The notes: generated by a model not told the origin, from the sequence alone. A DNA stretch of 64,000 nucleotides from Prochlorococcus sp. scB241_528N17 (GCA_000634735.1 JFLG01000001.1:186001-250000); one strand, 5' to 3'; positions 33,945-43,340 are shown, numbered from the stretch's first letter. Numbers and translations are program-made.

Positions 33945-34728
33945 TCTACCTCTTGATCAAAGAAATATAATTATTACTCGATCAAAAGAAGGGATATTGG
34001 ATATTAAAAATATATTCACAAGCAAGGGCGCTAATGTATTTGATTTGCCTGCAATATCTATTGGTGATCCTGATGATTTGAATCCTCTTGACGAAGCATT
34101 AAATCAAATAAATGATTTTCATTGGATTATTTTTTCCAGTAGTAATGGGATTAAATTTGTGGATAAAAGACTTAGATACTTTAATACTTCATTAAAAGAA
34201 TGTTCTAAAAAAACAAAAATCGCCGTAGTCGGAGAAAAAACCTCAAAAACTCTTGATGATTTTGGGATTAAGGCTGATTTTATACCTCCAGAATTCGTTG
34301 CTGAAAGTTTAATTGATAATTTCCCAGTATCTGGTTATGGACTTCGAGTCTTTGTACCAAGAGTTCAAACAGGTGGTAGGGATCTAATTGCAGATCAATT
34401 TAGAAAGGCTGGTTCTCGTGTATTTGAGGTTGCTGCATATGAAACTAGATGTCCTGAGTCAATTCCGGAAGAAACAATTGATATTATTTCTAATCGAAAA
34501 GTAGATGCAATTATTTTCTCAAGCGGTAAAACAGTGTTAAATGCTGCTTTTTTACTAGAAAAAAAACTTGGTAAACAATGGTTAGAATATTTTGATCAGA
34601 TTAAGTTGTTAACTATTGGACCTCAGACTACAAAAATATGTAATGAGATTTTTGGAAGAGTTGATAGTCAAGCACAAAAATATACTTTTGAAGGTCTTCT
34701 TGATTTGGCAATTAATATTTTTAGTTAG
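33931..34728 (+). CDS. hemD: Uroporphyrinogen-III synthase
   Basis: Closes and rearranges the linear tetrapyrrole to uroporphyrinogen III, feeding chlorophyll, heme and siroheme. Two lobes are visible; WIIFSSSNGIKFV and IIFSSGKTVLNAAF are the paired active-site segments, with IAVVGEKTSKTLDDFG and LLTIGPQTTKICNE in corresponding places. ATG 33931 follows GAGG at 33921-33924 and is preferred to ATG 33916. It overlaps rbfA by 14 bases. It converges with the SRPBCC gene over 8 bases. Confidence 0.9.
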   Translation: MPVVDLPLDQRNIIITRSKEGILDIKNIFTSKGANVFDLPAISIGDPDDLNPLDEALNQINDFHWIIFSSSNGIKFVDKRLRYFNTSLKECSKKTKIAVVGEKTSKTLDDFGIKADFIPPEFVAESLIDNFPVSGYGLRVFVPRVQTGGRDLIADQFRKAGSRVFEVAAYETRCPESIPEETIDIISNRKVDAIIFSSGKTVLNAAFLLEKKLGKQWLEYFDQIKLLTIGPQTTKICNEIFGRVDSQAQKYTFEGLLDLAINIFS

Positions 34729-35191
34729 AAAAATTTTTTGAATAGTTCTTTTCAACTAAATCTTTGAACCTATCAATATTGGCCTGTAATTCGTTTGTAA
34801 CCATTTTGCCTAAGATATTTTCTTCCATTAAACGTGCAATCATCTTAGGTAGCTCATAAGTTATTGCTAAATTTACTGTTGTGATTTGATCAGTTTTACT
34901 TTCAAAAACTACTGATCCCTCGGTTGGTAAACCTCCTATAGATTTCCATTTAAGTTTGCTTTTTTCGACCCTTTCTGTAATTTGAGCTTTCCATTTAAAC
35001 CTAAAACCATTTGCAGCCAAAGTCCATTCTGTTAAATCTGGTAATGTATTAGTCTCTTCATCAATTGTTTTTACAGATTCAATCCAGCTCATCCAAAGCG
35101 ACATTGAGTCTAAATCGCTCCAAGTATCCCAAACATTTTCAAGAGGCGCATTAACAACTGTTATTACGTCATGTTTTAGCCAAGTACCCAT
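34721..35191 (-). CDS. SRPBCC/START-fold lipid-binding-like protein
   Basis: A 156-residue cyclase/dehydrase-type SRPBCC protein: beta start VITVVNAPLENVWDTWSDL, a WMSWIESV segment, then RFKWKAQITERVEKSKLKWKSIGG and a C-terminal long helix. These fold around hydrophobic ligands. Its stop-start spacing of 3 bases to crtQ on the same strand suggests they are made together and that it may handle carotenoid or another hydrophobic substrate; that is inference. Confidence 0.8.
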   Translation of the reverse strand: MGTWLKHDVITVVNAPLENVWDTWSDLDSMSLWMSWIESVKTIDEETNTLPDLTEWTLAANGFRFKWKAQITERVEKSKLKWKSIGGLPTEGSVVFESKTDQITTVNLAITYELPKMIARLMEENILGKMVTNELQANIDRFKDLVEKNYSKNFSN

Positions 35192-35194
35192 TAA

Positions 35195-36649
35195 TTAACT
35201 TACTGCAAGATTCTTTGCTAATTCTGCTTTCTTCTCTAAGATTGCGGCTGCGGCCAAATGACCACTCATTGTAGCTCCCTCCATAGAGTCTATGTAATCT
35301 TGTTTTGTATAACTACCAGCCATGAAGAAATTAGATATAGATGTTTTTTGATTAGGTCTGAAAGGTTCCATACCGGGAGCTTCTCTATAGAGTGATTGTG
35401 GAATTTGTACTACATTACTCCAAAGCAATTTAAGGTTTTTTGAAGATGGGAATAAACGGCGAACCTCTTTATCAATTTCTTTTGTAATTCTTTCTGTGGA
35501 TCTTCCCATCCATCTATCGCCAGGAGTTAAAACACATTGGAGAAGCGATCCCATATCTTTTTTTCTATAGTCTGCTGGACTTGCTAGTGCTAAATCAGCG
35601 AAACAACTGAAAGAGGCATCAGCAGAATAAAGAAGGTTATCTAGCCCAATTGGTTCGTTTCCAGTATTATCTTTTTGCAATTCAGTAACCCAACCGTCAT
35701 ATCTTAATTGGATTGTGGCAACAGCTACAGCTCTAAGTTTTTTTAAACCTTCAAATTCTTTAAATTGATACCATTCTTTTGGAATTATTTTTTTTATTCC
35801 AGGAACATCACAGGCAGCTAGAAATTTATCTGCAAACACTGCCTTAATTCCTTCAGGAGAAGATATTTTTAACTGATTTACTGAATAAGATGATGATTCC
35901 TTTTCATAGATGATTTCTTCTACCTTATGGTTAAGATGTATTTTGGCGCCTTTGTTTGTGATGTAGTCGACGATAGGTTGCGTTAACCACTTATGTGGGG
36001 AACCTTTTAAAAGATTAAGTTTTGAGGCTTCTGTTTTTGAAGCAAACATCATGAATATAGTTAGCATGCATCTTGCTGAAATATCTTTGCAATTAATAAA
36101 ACCTAATGCATATGCGATAGGATCCCACATTCTTTCTAAACTTTTTTCACTTCCACCATGGTTTAAAAACCATTCTTTAAAACTAATTCTATCTAGATCT
36201 CTAATTATTTTCATTGCGCCTTCATAGTCTATCAATCCTCTAACGATTGGACTTGTCCCTAAAGCTAAGGCATTTCTGAGTTTATCTACCCAAGTAAGTT
36301 GTTCGGTGGTAAAAAAAGCTTTAAGTCCGTTAAATGGAGCACCTAAAGGGAATCTGAAGTCTAATGATTTTAAATTACCACCATTATTGATAAATAGATG
36401 AGTATGATCTTTCGGGAGTAAATTGTCTAAAGCTCCCACTTTTTTCATTAATTTAAAAAGATTTGCGTAATTATAAAAAAATACATGTAAACCCATTTCT
36501 ATGTGGTTGCCATCCTTATCTTCCCAACTTCCTACTTTACCTCCCCAAAATGATCTGCTCTCGTAAATATCTACTTCGTGGCCTTCATCAACTAAATTGA
36601 CTGCTGCTGTAAGACCAGCTAATCCAGAACCAACTATTGCAATTTTCAC
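35195..36649 (-). CDS. crtQ: Zeta-carotene desaturase (CrtQ/ZDS)
   Basis: Desaturates di-cis-zeta-carotene to tetra-cis-lycopene using plastoquinone in the thylakoid membrane. The FAD loop [13 protein letters not shown] starts at residue 7, with [16 protein letters not shown] and the C-terminal [19 protein letters not shown]. It differs from CrtP by [15 protein letters not shown]. 484 residues. It leads the two-gene unit with the SRPBCC gene and is divergent from the A-type Fe-S carrier gene. Confidence 0.94.
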   Translation of the reverse strand: MKIAIVGSGLAGLTAAVNLVDEGHEVDIYESRSFWGGKVGSWEDKDGNHIEMGLHVFFYNYANLFKLMKKVGALDNLLPKDHTHLFINNGGNLKSLDFRFPLGAPFNGLKAFFTTEQLTWVDKLRNALALGTSPIVRGLIDYEGAMKIIRDLDRISFKEWFLNHGGSEKSLERMWDPIAYALGFINCKDISARCMLTIFMMFASKTEASKLNLLKGSPHKWLTQPIVDYITNKGAKIHLNHKVEEIIYEKESSSYSVNQLKISSPEGIKAVFADKFLAACDVPGIKKIIPKEWYQFKEFEGLKKLRAVAVATIQLRYDGWVTELQKDNTGNEPIGLDNLLYSADASFSCFADLALASPADYRKKDMGSLLQCVLTPGDRWMGRSTERITKEIDKEVRRLFPSSKNLKLLWSNVVQIPQSLYREAPGMEPFRPNQKTSISNFFMAGSYTKQDYIDSMEGATMSGHLAAAAILEKKAELAKNLAVS

Positions 36650-36748
36650 TTTTTCTTAAAATTATAACAAATCAAGTTTGGATAACGTTTGTTCTATGCA
36701 TCCTATCGATTAAGTTTTTATATTATAAATAGTAAAAGTCCCTTGTTT

Positions 36749-37141
36749 ATGAAAAATGTAGAAGTTAAACAGGAAATTAAAAATTCTGATGATGGCAAAG
36801 GTATCTTAATTACGAATGATGCTATAGAACAAATTTCAAATTTATTGAAGAGCCAAAGTGATAAAAAAGCACTAAGGGTAGGAGTAAGATCTGGCGGTTG
36901 TAGTGGGATGAGTTATACGATGGATTTTATAGGAACTGATGAAATAAATCCCGATGATAAAGTTTATGAGTATTCATTACAAGCTAATCAAAGCTTTCAA
37001 GTTGTTTGTGATCCTAAAAGTCTTTTATATATTTATGGAATGCAGTTAGATTTTAGTAAGGAATTAATTGGAGGTGGTTTTAATTTTGTAAATCCCAATG
37101 CCTCTCAAACTTGCGGTTGTGGAAGCTCTTTTGCAGTTTAA
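36749..37141 (+). CDS. A-type iron-sulfur carrier (SufA/IscA family)
   Basis: Carries Fe-S clusters or iron to apoproteins. The three ligand cysteines are intact: C51 in SGGCSGMSY, and C122 and C124 in TCGCGSSF. From ATG 36749 the protein is 130 residues. An in-frame extension to 36689 exists but reads hydrophobic, family-unlike sequence, so I reject it. The TPR gene follows 6 bases after its stop. Confidence 0.92.
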   Translation: MKNVEVKQEIKNSDDGKGILITNDAIEQISNLLKSQSDKKALRVGVRSGGCSGMSYTMDFIGTDEINPDDKVYEYSLQANQSFQVVCDPKSLLYIYGMQLDFSKELIGGGFNFVNPNASQTCGCGSSFAV

Positions 37142-37147
37142 TAAATA

Positions 37148-37576
37148 ATGAATAACGAAATTAATCCTATCGAAGAGGATTTTAATTCAGCTTTATCAAG
37201 ATATAAAGCGGGGCAAGATTTAATTCCGATCGTTCAAGATTTTCAAAAAATTATACAGCAAATTCCAAATCATTTTGCTGCTTGGACTTGTTTATCATGG
37301 CTTCAATTACTTTTGAAAAATAATGAAGAAGCTTTGTCAGCTGCCAGACAAGCTGTTCGATTAAATCAGCAAGATCCACAAGCAAGAATGAATTTGTCTT
37401 TAGCTCTTTTGGCTACCAATAATAAAGGTGTTAGGGATCATATTGAGTTGATAAAAAAAATGTCTATGATGATGCCAGATGTGAAAAGTGAGTTGAAAGA
37501 ATCAGTTGAAGACGGATTAAGTAGATATCCAGATTGGCCTGAGTTAACCAAAGTAAAAAAATGGTTGGAATTTTAA
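37148..37576 (+). CDS. TPR-repeat protein (142 aa)
   Basis: Tetratricopeptide-like helices in residues about 25-130: HFAAWTCLSWLQLLLKNNEEALSAARQAVRLNQQDPQARMNL contains the repeat's W-x-x-x-A pattern. The C-terminal half has a further helix pair. It may be an assembly chaperone; no partner is evident. It sits in a tight same-strand run: Fe-S carrier, 6 bases, this gene, 1 base, TIGR03492 protein. Confidence 0.78.
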   Translation: MNNEINPIEEDFNSALSRYKAGQDLIPIVQDFQKIIQQIPNHFAAWTCLSWLQLLLKNNEEALSAARQAVRLNQQDPQARMNLSLALLATNNKGVRDHIELIKKMSMMMPDVKSELKESVEDGLSRYPDWPELTKVKKWLEF

Positions 37577-37577
37577 A

Positions 37578-38780
37578 TTGTTTAAGATTTTAATTTTAAG
37601 TAATGGGCATGGAGAAGATCTATCTGGCAGTCTAATAGCTAAACAATTCGTAAAAAGTGGTTATTCTGTTCATGCTTTGCCAATTGTTGGTATGGGAAAC
37701 CATTACGAAAAAGAAAAAATTAAGATTATCGGTAAAACTAAGGAATTTAGAACTGGAGGAATTGGTTATAATTCTTTTAAGGGAAGACTTACTGAGATAT
37801 TTGGAGGAGAAATATTTTATCTTCTAAAAAGATTATATTTAACTTTTAAAATGAGAAAAAAATATGATTATTTTTTTGTAGTTGGAGATATTGTGCCAGT
37901 TTTTTTTGCATGGGTTTGTAAGAAAGATTTTTTTACATATCTAGTTGCTTATTCCAGCCATTATGAAGGTAAGTTGAAATTACCATGGCCTTCTAAATTT
38001 TTCTTGCTTTCACAAAAAGCAAAAAAAATATACACGAGAGATTCCCTTACAGCTAGTGATTTAACATTGCAATTAAAAAAGAAAGTGTCTTTTTTAGGCA
38101 ACCCATTTATGGATAAGTTTTTTCCTAGAAACAAAGAATTAAATAAAGATCAATTTAGTATTGGATTATTTCCAGGAAGTAGATTCCCCGAGATTTTAGA
38201 TAATTTTGTTTTGATTTTAGAGGTATTAGAGGCATTGTCAGATTTAAGATATTTTCAAAAAATTCAGTTTAATTTTGCGATAGTTAATTCTCTAAATTCA
38301 TCAAAAATAAAGGATATATTTCAAAAAAGAGGATGGTTAAAAATTGAAAATATAAAAGATAATAATCTCTTGAAATTCCAATATAAATTTTTAGAAGTGA
38401 ATATATATTGGAATAATTTTGACAAAATATTATTGAAAAGTAGATGCTGTATTAGCATGGCAGGAACAGCAGCAGAGCAAGCGATTGGATTAGGAAAACC
38501 GGTTATTCAGATTGAAGGTAAAGGTCCACAATTTACAAAAACTTTTGCAGAAGCGCAAAGACGTTTGCTTGGAAAATATGTTTTTTGTGCAAGTAATTAT
38601 AAAGACAAAAATGATCAAATTAATCAATCAATTAAATTAATCATAAAAATAATATACCTAATACAGCTAAATAAGAAATTTATGATGTCATGTAATGAAA
38701 ATGCTAAAAAAAGACTAGGTGAAAACAAAGCTTGTCTTAAAATGGTTGATGATATGAATATTGTTATGAAAAATGACTAA
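37578..38780 (+). CDS. Lipid-A-disaccharide-synthase-related glycosyltransferase-like protein (TIGR03492)
   Basis: A GT-B-like protein with N-terminal KILILSNGHGEDLSGSLIA and C-terminal AGTAAEQAIGLGKPVIQIEG, the nucleotide-sugar-binding side. This cyanobacterial family resembles LpxB, but the acceptor is unknown. TTG start at 37578, directly after the TPR stop. 400 residues. Its end overlaps the next small gene by 8 bases (ATGACTAA). Confidence 0.82.
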   Translation: MFKILILSNGHGEDLSGSLIAKQFVKSGYSVHALPIVGMGNHYEKEKIKIIGKTKEFRTGGIGYNSFKGRLTEIFGGEIFYLLKRLYLTFKMRKKYDYFFVVGDIVPVFFAWVCKKDFFTYLVAYSSHYEGKLKLPWPSKFFLLSQKAKKIYTRDSLTASDLTLQLKKKVSFLGNPFMDKFFPRNKELNKDQFSIGLFPGSRFPEILDNFVLILEVLEALSDLRYFQKIQFNFAIVNSLNSSKIKDIFQKRGWLKIENIKDNNLLKFQYKFLEVNIYWNNFDKILLKSRCCISMAGTAAEQAIGLGKPVIQIEGKGPQFTKTFAEAQRRLLGKYVFCASNYKDKNDQINQSIKLIIKIIYLIQLNKKFMMSCNENAKKRLGENKACLKMVDDMNIVMKND

Positions 38781-39042
38781 GGAGAATAATCAAAATAAGT
38801 TAAAACAAGTTATCGATAATTTGTTATTAATAAATTTATTTATAGTCATTTTTTTTGCAATATTTTTTATCTTTGCAATCATCATGCAATTCAATGGGAT
38901 ATTTATTTTTATTAATTTTATTCAGATATTTTGGAATCCTCTTATAGTTCCATTGATAACAATTCTTATTATTGGTGCTTTAGTAAACGGTATTAATTCT
39001 TGGTGGAGGCGTAAATTGCTTTCTCAAGAAGAGGATATTTAA
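38773..39042 (+). CDS. Small two-helix membrane protein (89 aa), unknown
   Basis: Two hydrophobic helices (about residues 20-45 and 53-75) framed by charged ends: KENNQNKLKQVID at the start and WRRKLLSQEEDI at the end. Its ATG overlaps the TIGR03492 gene stop, indicating coupled translation. It overlaps the convergent epimerase gene by 50 bases. I recognise no family and propose no function. Confidence 0.65.
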   Translation: MTKENNQNKLKQVIDNLLLINLFIVIFFAIFFIFAIIMQFNGIFIFINFIQIFWNPLIVPLITILIIGALVNGINSWWRRKLLSQEEDI

Positions 39043-39919
39043 AATTATAATTTTTGATTTTACTGCTAATTACTTTTTGTCCTTCTAAAACAACTTTTGC
39101 TCCATCTCCTAACAATATTTTTAAAACCGCTCCGGGCACTGGAAGTAAATTAGGTCTATTAAGACATTTGCCTAAAGTCTGAGAAAATTCTTTCATTAAT
39201 ACTGGATTCGGTGCAACAGCATTAAATACTCCCGAATACTTTTTATCCACTAATGCCTGAATAATTAATGCACATAAATCAGTTCTATGAATCCAACTCA
39301 TCCATTGCTTACCATCTCCAATTGGGCCACCTAATCCAACTTTAAATATAGGGAGCATTTTTCCTAATGCTCCTCCGTCTTTCTCTAGAACAATTCCAAT
39401 TCTAAAAATAACTAACCTTGAGAAAAATGGTTTTTCAGCGGCGACCGCTTCCCATTTTTTGCAAAGATTAGATAAAAAGTCTTTTCCTCCAGGACTATTT
39501 TCAGTAAATTCACTAGACAAACTTGTACCGTAATAACCTATAGCTGATCCATTGATAATGACTTTTGGGTTTATTTTTAAATTTTTAAGGGTCTTCATCA
39601 TAAATTTCGTGGTGTTAATACGACTATTTTCAATTTCCTGTTTTTGTTCAGAAGTCCATTTTTTTTCTGCTATGGGTTCTCCCATCAAGTTAATAATTCC
39701 ATCTGTCTCTCTTAAAATGTTTAGAAGTTTTTCGTTATTCCAGTTTTTTTCTTTTGATAAATCTATTTGAAAAAATTTAAACTTATTGAAATCTAAATCA
39801 AGCTTTAATTTACTAATGGGTTTTCTACTTACAATGTATATTTCCTGATTTTCATTGAGTAGTGTTGGTACTAATTCTTTACCAACAAATCCAGTGCAGC
39901 CAAGTAGTAAAAGACGCAT
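38993..39919 (-). CDS. NAD-dependent epimerase-like protein, TIGR01777 (YfcH/SulA type)
   Basis: A Rossmann-fold short-chain dehydrogenase relative with LLLGCTGFVGKELVPTLL at the N-terminus. The family marks are NLMGEPIAEKKWT, NGSAIGYYGTS and WMSWIHRTDL, and the C-terminal FNAVAPNPVLMKEFSQTLG is typical. 308 residues. Reaction unknown, perhaps a plastid-type cell-division or redox factor. It faces the small membrane gene with a long 50-base convergent overlap. Confidence 0.9.
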   Translation of the reverse strand: MRLLLLGCTGFVGKELVPTLLNENQEIYIVSRKPISKLKLDLDFNKFKFFQIDLSKEKNWNNEKLLNILRETDGIINLMGEPIAEKKWTSEQKQEIENSRINTTKFMMKTLKNLKINPKVIINGSAIGYYGTSLSSEFTENSPGGKDFLSNLCKKWEAVAAEKPFFSRLVIFRIGIVLEKDGGALGKMLPIFKVGLGGPIGDGKQWMSWIHRTDLCALIIQALVDKKYSGVFNAVAPNPVLMKEFSQTLGKCLNRPNLLPVPGAVLKILLGDGAKVVLEGQKVISSKIKNYNFKYPLLEKAIYASTKN

Positions 39920-40020
39920 ATCTTATAGATGTTTATCATTTAAGGCTATTAAATTTTTTAGAAGTTTGTAATTATTATTCCCGTATAAATTTTTTTCAAT
40001 AGTTTTCAAACAAGTTTTTG

Positions 40021-40026
40021 TATAAT
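40021..40026 (+). promoter_or_regulatory. Candidate -10 of ndhO
   Basis: A perfect TATAAT at 40021-40026, 29 bases upstream of the ndhO ATG, preceded by TTG. No convincing -35 at the normal spacing is seen, which is common in this organism. A start site near 40033 would give a leader of about 23 bases. Confidence 0.45.
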
Positions 40027-40055
40027 GGGTTTCAAATAACTTTCTTGAATTTATC

Positions 40056-40292
40056 ATGACAGATTCTATTCCAAAGAAACCTCTCAAGAAAGGAAGCTTA
40101 GTTTTTGTCGATAGAGAAAATTATATAAAAAGTATCGAAGCGCTAGCAAGTGATGATGATCTACCTAATTATGTCTTTGAAGGTCCTGGAGAGATTCTTT
40201 CAGTCAAAGACGAATATGCTCAGGTTCGATGGCGCAGACCTGTTCCAGATGTTTGGTTGAAATTAGATCAACTTAAAGAATATACTCAGTAA
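40056..40292 (+). CDS. ndhO: NAD(P)H-quinone oxidoreductase subunit O
   Basis: A 78-residue cyanobacterial and plant-specific NDH-1 subunit on the cytosolic/stromal side. Diagnostic segments are KKGSLVFVDRENY and QVRWRRPVPDVWLKLDQL. It contributes to cyclic electron flow control. ATG 40056 after a 136-base spacer with TATAAT. It is convergent with the DnaJ-like gene. Confidence 0.95.
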   Translation: MTDSIPKKPLKKGSLVFVDRENYIKSIEALASDDDLPNYVFEGPGEILSVKDEYAQVRWRRPVPDVWLKLDQLKEYTQ

Positions 40293-40303
40293 AATTTTTA
40301 TAT

Positions 40304-40981
40304 CTAAAAGTTTTTATTTTTTTTCTCTATAGACATCTTTGATTGTATTCTTTTTGCTTCTTTGATCATTTCTTTACCATCAAATAAGTAATTATCTACA
40401 TATCCTTGTGTATATCTATCAAATTCTGATAGCGCATCTTTAACTTGTGAGAAACAATGATAAAGATCGAGGCCTAAAGCTGAAATAGACTTTGGAACTA
40501 TTTTTTTATTATAAATTTTTTCTACTTTTTCTATTTTCTTTTGTGAAAGAGTAATATAACTGCAAAAATTTTCCATTAGTTCGTCATCATATGGATCCGC
40601 AGATAGTTTTTTTATTTCGTTATTCAAAGGTTTAATGATTTGACTAATTAATCTATTTATAGGACTGTAAATTTCTTTAATCCATGTTTCAACTTCTTTG
40701 TCCTTAATTGAAGAATTATGTTTTTTTGAATTAAATTTCTCTTCCCAATTTTCATTTAATGAATCAAATGATGAGCTGGAAAAGGAAAAACTGCTATCGT
40801 ATTGTTTCTTTTTGATAGGGTCATTTAGAGTTTCCCAGGCATTTTGTATTGCAAGAAATCGTTCTTTCTTTCCACCTGCATCTGGATGATGCTGCTTAAC
40901 TAAAGAGCGATATGAAGATTTAATTTCACTTCTGGTTGCATTTTGTTTGAGACCTAATTCTTCATATAAATTTTTTTCCAT
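40304..40981 (-). CDS. DnaJ-domain protein
   Basis: An N-terminal J-domain (residues 4-65) with HPD at 32-34 and an alanine/lysine-rich helix pair, then a low-complexity serine stretch (SFSFSSSSFDS). The C-terminal part is helical and charged with no glycine/phenylalanine region or zinc fingers, so it is a type III J-protein. It would stimulate an Hsp70 partner; its target is unknown. It is 16 bases downstream of cysK on the same strand. Confidence 0.85.
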   Translation of the reverse strand: MEKNLYEELGLKQNATRSEIKSSYRSLVKQHHPDAGGKKERFLAIQNAWETLNDPIKKKQYDSSFSFSSSSFDSLNENWEEKFNSKKHNSSIKDKEVETWIKEIYSPINRLISQIIKPLNNEIKKLSADPYDDELMENFCSYITLSQKKIEKVEKIYNKKIVPKSISALGLDLYHCFSQVKDALSEFDRYTQGYVDNYLFDGKEMIKEAKRIQSKMSIEKKNKNF

Positions 40982-40997
40982 TTTTATTAATTATGCA

Positions 40998-41966
40998 TTA
41001 AAGATAACCATCTTTTCTGGCTTCAATTGAAGTATTAGATTCAAACATTGCTGTTGATAAATATCTTTCTCCAAAACTTGGAAGAATAACTATCAATCTT
41101 TTATTCATTAGTTCTTTTCTTTTGCCGATTTTTATAGTTGCTGCTAAAGCTGCACCGCTGCTGATACCAGATAAAAGGCCTTCCAATCTTGCTAATAAAC
41201 GCCCATAATAAAATGCTTCATCGTCATCTATTTTTATAATTTCATCAATTAATTTAGTATTAAGAACTTTTGGTACGAAACCCGCGCCAATTCCTTGAAT
41301 CGAATGAGATCCTGCTTTTTCTCCGGAAATCACAGCACTTTTTTTGGGTTCTACGGCATAAATTTTGCAATTTGGATTAACTTTTTTTAAAAAACGTGCA
41401 CAACCAGTAATTGTTCCTCCTGTGCCTACTCCTGTAACTAGTCCATCTAAATTGTTATTGGATTGGGACCATATTTCTTGAGCCGTCGTTCTTTCATGAA
41501 TATCTGGATTAGCAAAGTTTTCAAACTGATTAAATTGATAGCTATTTGCAATGGTTGACGACAACTCATTAGCTAAATCTAAAGCTCCTTTCATTCCGTC
41601 TTTACCCGGTGTTAGCTGTAATTCAGCTCCATATGCTCTCAACATTGCCCTCCTCTCAATACTCATCGTATCTGGCATAGTTAATATCAATTTATAGCCT
41701 TTTGCTGCGGCAACCATTGCTAATGCGATGCCAGTATTCCCACTTGTTGCTTCAATCAACGTTGTTTTATCTGGTGTTATCAATCCTTCTTCTTCAGCTT
41801 TACATAACATTGAATAAGCAATCCGATCCTTAACGGAAGCTGATGGATTGAAACTTTCTAGTTTGGCTATTATCTCTGGATAACAATCAAAATACTTTCT
41901 GATTCGATTTAATTTTACTAATGGGGTATTTCCAACTAGAGAAGTTATATCATTTGCTATTTCCAT
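40998..41966 (-). CDS. cysK: Cysteine synthase (O-acetylserine sulfhydrylase)
   Basis: A PLP enzyme making cysteine from O-acetylserine and sulfide. K46 in SASVKDRIA binds PLP; the substrate loop is ATSGNTGIALA (T74-G79), the phosphate loop VGTGGTITGC, and the late SGISSGAALAA. 322 residues, complete. It is linked in pathway to cysH (6.3 kb) but not adjacent. Confidence 0.96.
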   Translation of the reverse strand: MEIANDITSLVGNTPLVKLNRIRKYFDCYPEIIAKLESFNPSASVKDRIAYSMLCKAEEEGLITPDKTTLIEATSGNTGIALAMVAAAKGYKLILTMPDTMSIERRAMLRAYGAELQLTPGKDGMKGALDLANELSSTIANSYQFNQFENFANPDIHERTTAQEIWSQSNNNLDGLVTGVGTGGTITGCARFLKKVNPNCKIYAVEPKKSAVISGEKAGSHSIQGIGAGFVPKVLNTKLIDEIIKIDDDEAFYYGRLLARLEGLLSGISSGAALAATIKIGKRKELMNKRLIVILPSFGERYLSTAMFESNTSIEARKDGYL

Positions 41967-42111
41967 GAAATTATTTTTTAAAATGCAAAATAAAATCTCC
42001 TATGTACATAATAATTGGATTTAAAGATCTTATATATAATTTTTCAAAAGAATTTAATTTTAATAACTTCCTGCGTAAAAATATTTATTATTATAAGAGG
42101 TAGTTTTTATA

Positions 42112-42390
42112 ATGATTATGTATTCGCTGGAACTAAGTCTGAGATATTCACCTTTTCCACTTTCAATTCAGAAGAAAGAATTTGATGACATTAAACGAAT
42201 TTATGATGAAATAAAAAATTCTATGAATGAAACTTTAGAATCCTCAAACTTGATCGAATTAAGGTGTGACAAAGTTCAAGATAAATTAATTGCTGTAAGA
42301 GCTAAAGAAATAATTTCTGTTCAGATATATGAAAAATCGTCAGTAGCAGGTGGAGCTAAAAGACCGGGATTTTCTCTCAACATAGATTGA
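42112..42390 (+). CDS. Conserved-looking hypothetical protein (92 aa)
   Basis: A soluble protein beginning SLELSLRYSPFPLSIQKKEF, with a charged helix in the middle and a beta end (LIAVRAKEIISVQIYEKS). No family recognised. ATG 42112 or Met3 (42118). AAGAGGTAG at about 42098 gives a fair ribosome-binding site. It ends next to the ECF-type ATPase gene, whose possible TTG start overlaps its stop, so the pair is likely coupled. Confidence 0.65.
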   Translation: MIMYSLELSLRYSPFPLSIQKKEFDDIKRIYDEIKNSMNETLESSNLIELRCDKVQDKLIAVRAKEIISVQIYEKSSVAGGAKRPGFSLNID

Positions 42391-42398
42391 TAGAATAT

Positions 42399-43073
42399 AT
42401 GCGAGATATCCTTGAAAATGAAATACCTCATATTAAATTCAAAGATGTTTCTTTTGCATATCCGGGAGAAAAAGAAAATTTAATTTTTAAATGTAATTTC
42501 TCAATTAGTAAACCAGGATTTTGGATGGTCGTAGGTGAAAACGGGAGCGGAAAAAGTACTCTTCTAAAATTAATTAATGGAATAATCAAGCCTAAAGATG
42601 GTTTCGTTGACTCTAATGCAAATATTGGCATGGTGTTTCAAAACCCTGATCATCAAATATTGATGCCAAATTGTAGGAGTGAACTTCTGATTAATATTAA
42701 TCAAAATATATGTCAAAATGAAATTAATAAAAAAATTGAATATGTGCTTGATCAGGTAGGGATGAATGGTTTTGAAAAAAGGCCAGTTCATACTTTGAGC
42801 GGTGGACAAAAACAACGCTTAACAATTGCATGCGCTCTTATAAGTAATAGAAATTTTATTCTTTTAGATGAGCCTACAGCATTACTTGATCAAACTAGCC
42901 AATTAAAAGTTCTACAAACTATTAAAAATCTTACAAGTGACCATAAAAAACCTTTATCAGCCTTATGGATTACTCATCGTTATGAAGAATTAACTTATGC
43001 TGATGCAGTAGCTGAATTGAAAAATGGTTTTTTATCTAGCTGGCAAGAACCATCAAAATTTCAATATAATTGA
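42399..43073 (+). CDS. ECF/CbiO-type ABC transporter ATP-binding protein (orphan)
   Basis: One ABC ATPase domain with Walker A GENGSGKST, Q-loop VFQNPDHQI, signature TLSGGQKQR and Walker B ILLDEPTALLD. The VFQNPDHQ loop and IKFKDVSFAYPGEKEN start are usual for energy-coupling-factor ATPases, which import vitamins or metal ions. No transmembrane EcfT/S partner is in the window, so it is an orphan here. ATG 42399 is preferred; an in-frame TTG at 42387 overlaps the previous stop. Substrate unknown. Confidence 0.85.
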   Translation: MRDILENEIPHIKFKDVSFAYPGEKENLIFKCNFSISKPGFWMVVGENGSGKSTLLKLINGIIKPKDGFVDSNANIGMVFQNPDHQILMPNCRSELLININQNICQNEINKKIEYVLDQVGMNGFEKRPVHTLSGGQKQRLTIACALISNRNFILLDEPTALLDQTSQLKVLQTIKNLTSDHKKPLSALWITHRYEELTYADAVAELKNGFLSSWQEPSKFQYN

Positions 43074-43099
43074 CTCTTTTACTTGTCATAAGGTACTTT
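43070..43099 (+). promoter_or_regulatory. Candidate promoter of tRNA-Asn
   Basis: TTGACT at 43070-43075 and TACTTT at 43094-43099 are separated by 18 bases. The transcript would start near 43106, about 17 bases upstream of the mature tRNA. The -35 overlaps the end of the ATPase gene. This is the best sigma70-like pair ahead of the tRNA. Confidence 0.5.
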
Positions 43100-43122
43100 A
43101 AAGAGCTAAATTCATTTTATAT

Positions 43123-43194
<72 letters not shown>

Positions 43195-43218
43195 TTAATA
43201 AATTTAAAAAAATTATCC

Positions 43219-43248
43219 AAAGTCACCCTAATTAAAGGTGACTTTTTT
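43219..43248 (+). terminator. Rho-independent terminator of tRNA-Asn
   Basis: Stem AAAGTCACC (43219-43227) pairs exactly with GGTGACTTT (43237-43245) around a 9-base loop, followed by a run of T (to 43248). It begins 25 bases downstream of the tRNA. This is the clearest intrinsic terminator in the window. Confidence 0.85.
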
Positions 43249-43319
43249 ATTTCCTTGACTTATTTTTTGTCAAATAGTGATAAGCCGAAGATATAGTCAA
43301 GTAAATTTGATATTTTATC

Positions 43320-43340
43320 AAGAACAGTATATAGAACATT
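43320..43340 (+). repeat. Direct repeat unit A (AAGAACAGTA-type)
   Basis: AAGAACAGTATATAGAACATT, differing from unit B (43401-43421) at only two of 21 positions. Each unit holds two AGAACA words 12 bases apart. Function unknown; the layout could be a regulator-binding array. Confidence 0.6.

Noticed and set aside
42002-42103. A 33-codon frame ahead of the 92-residue hypothetical gene
   Set aside because: No ribosome-binding site and Asn/Phe/Tyr/Lys-rich composition expected of random AT-rich DNA; not like any small photosystem subunit I know.
43255-43273. TTGAC/GTCAA stem as a second terminator
   Set aside because: Only five pairs, weak, and no T run follows; the main terminator is just upstream.
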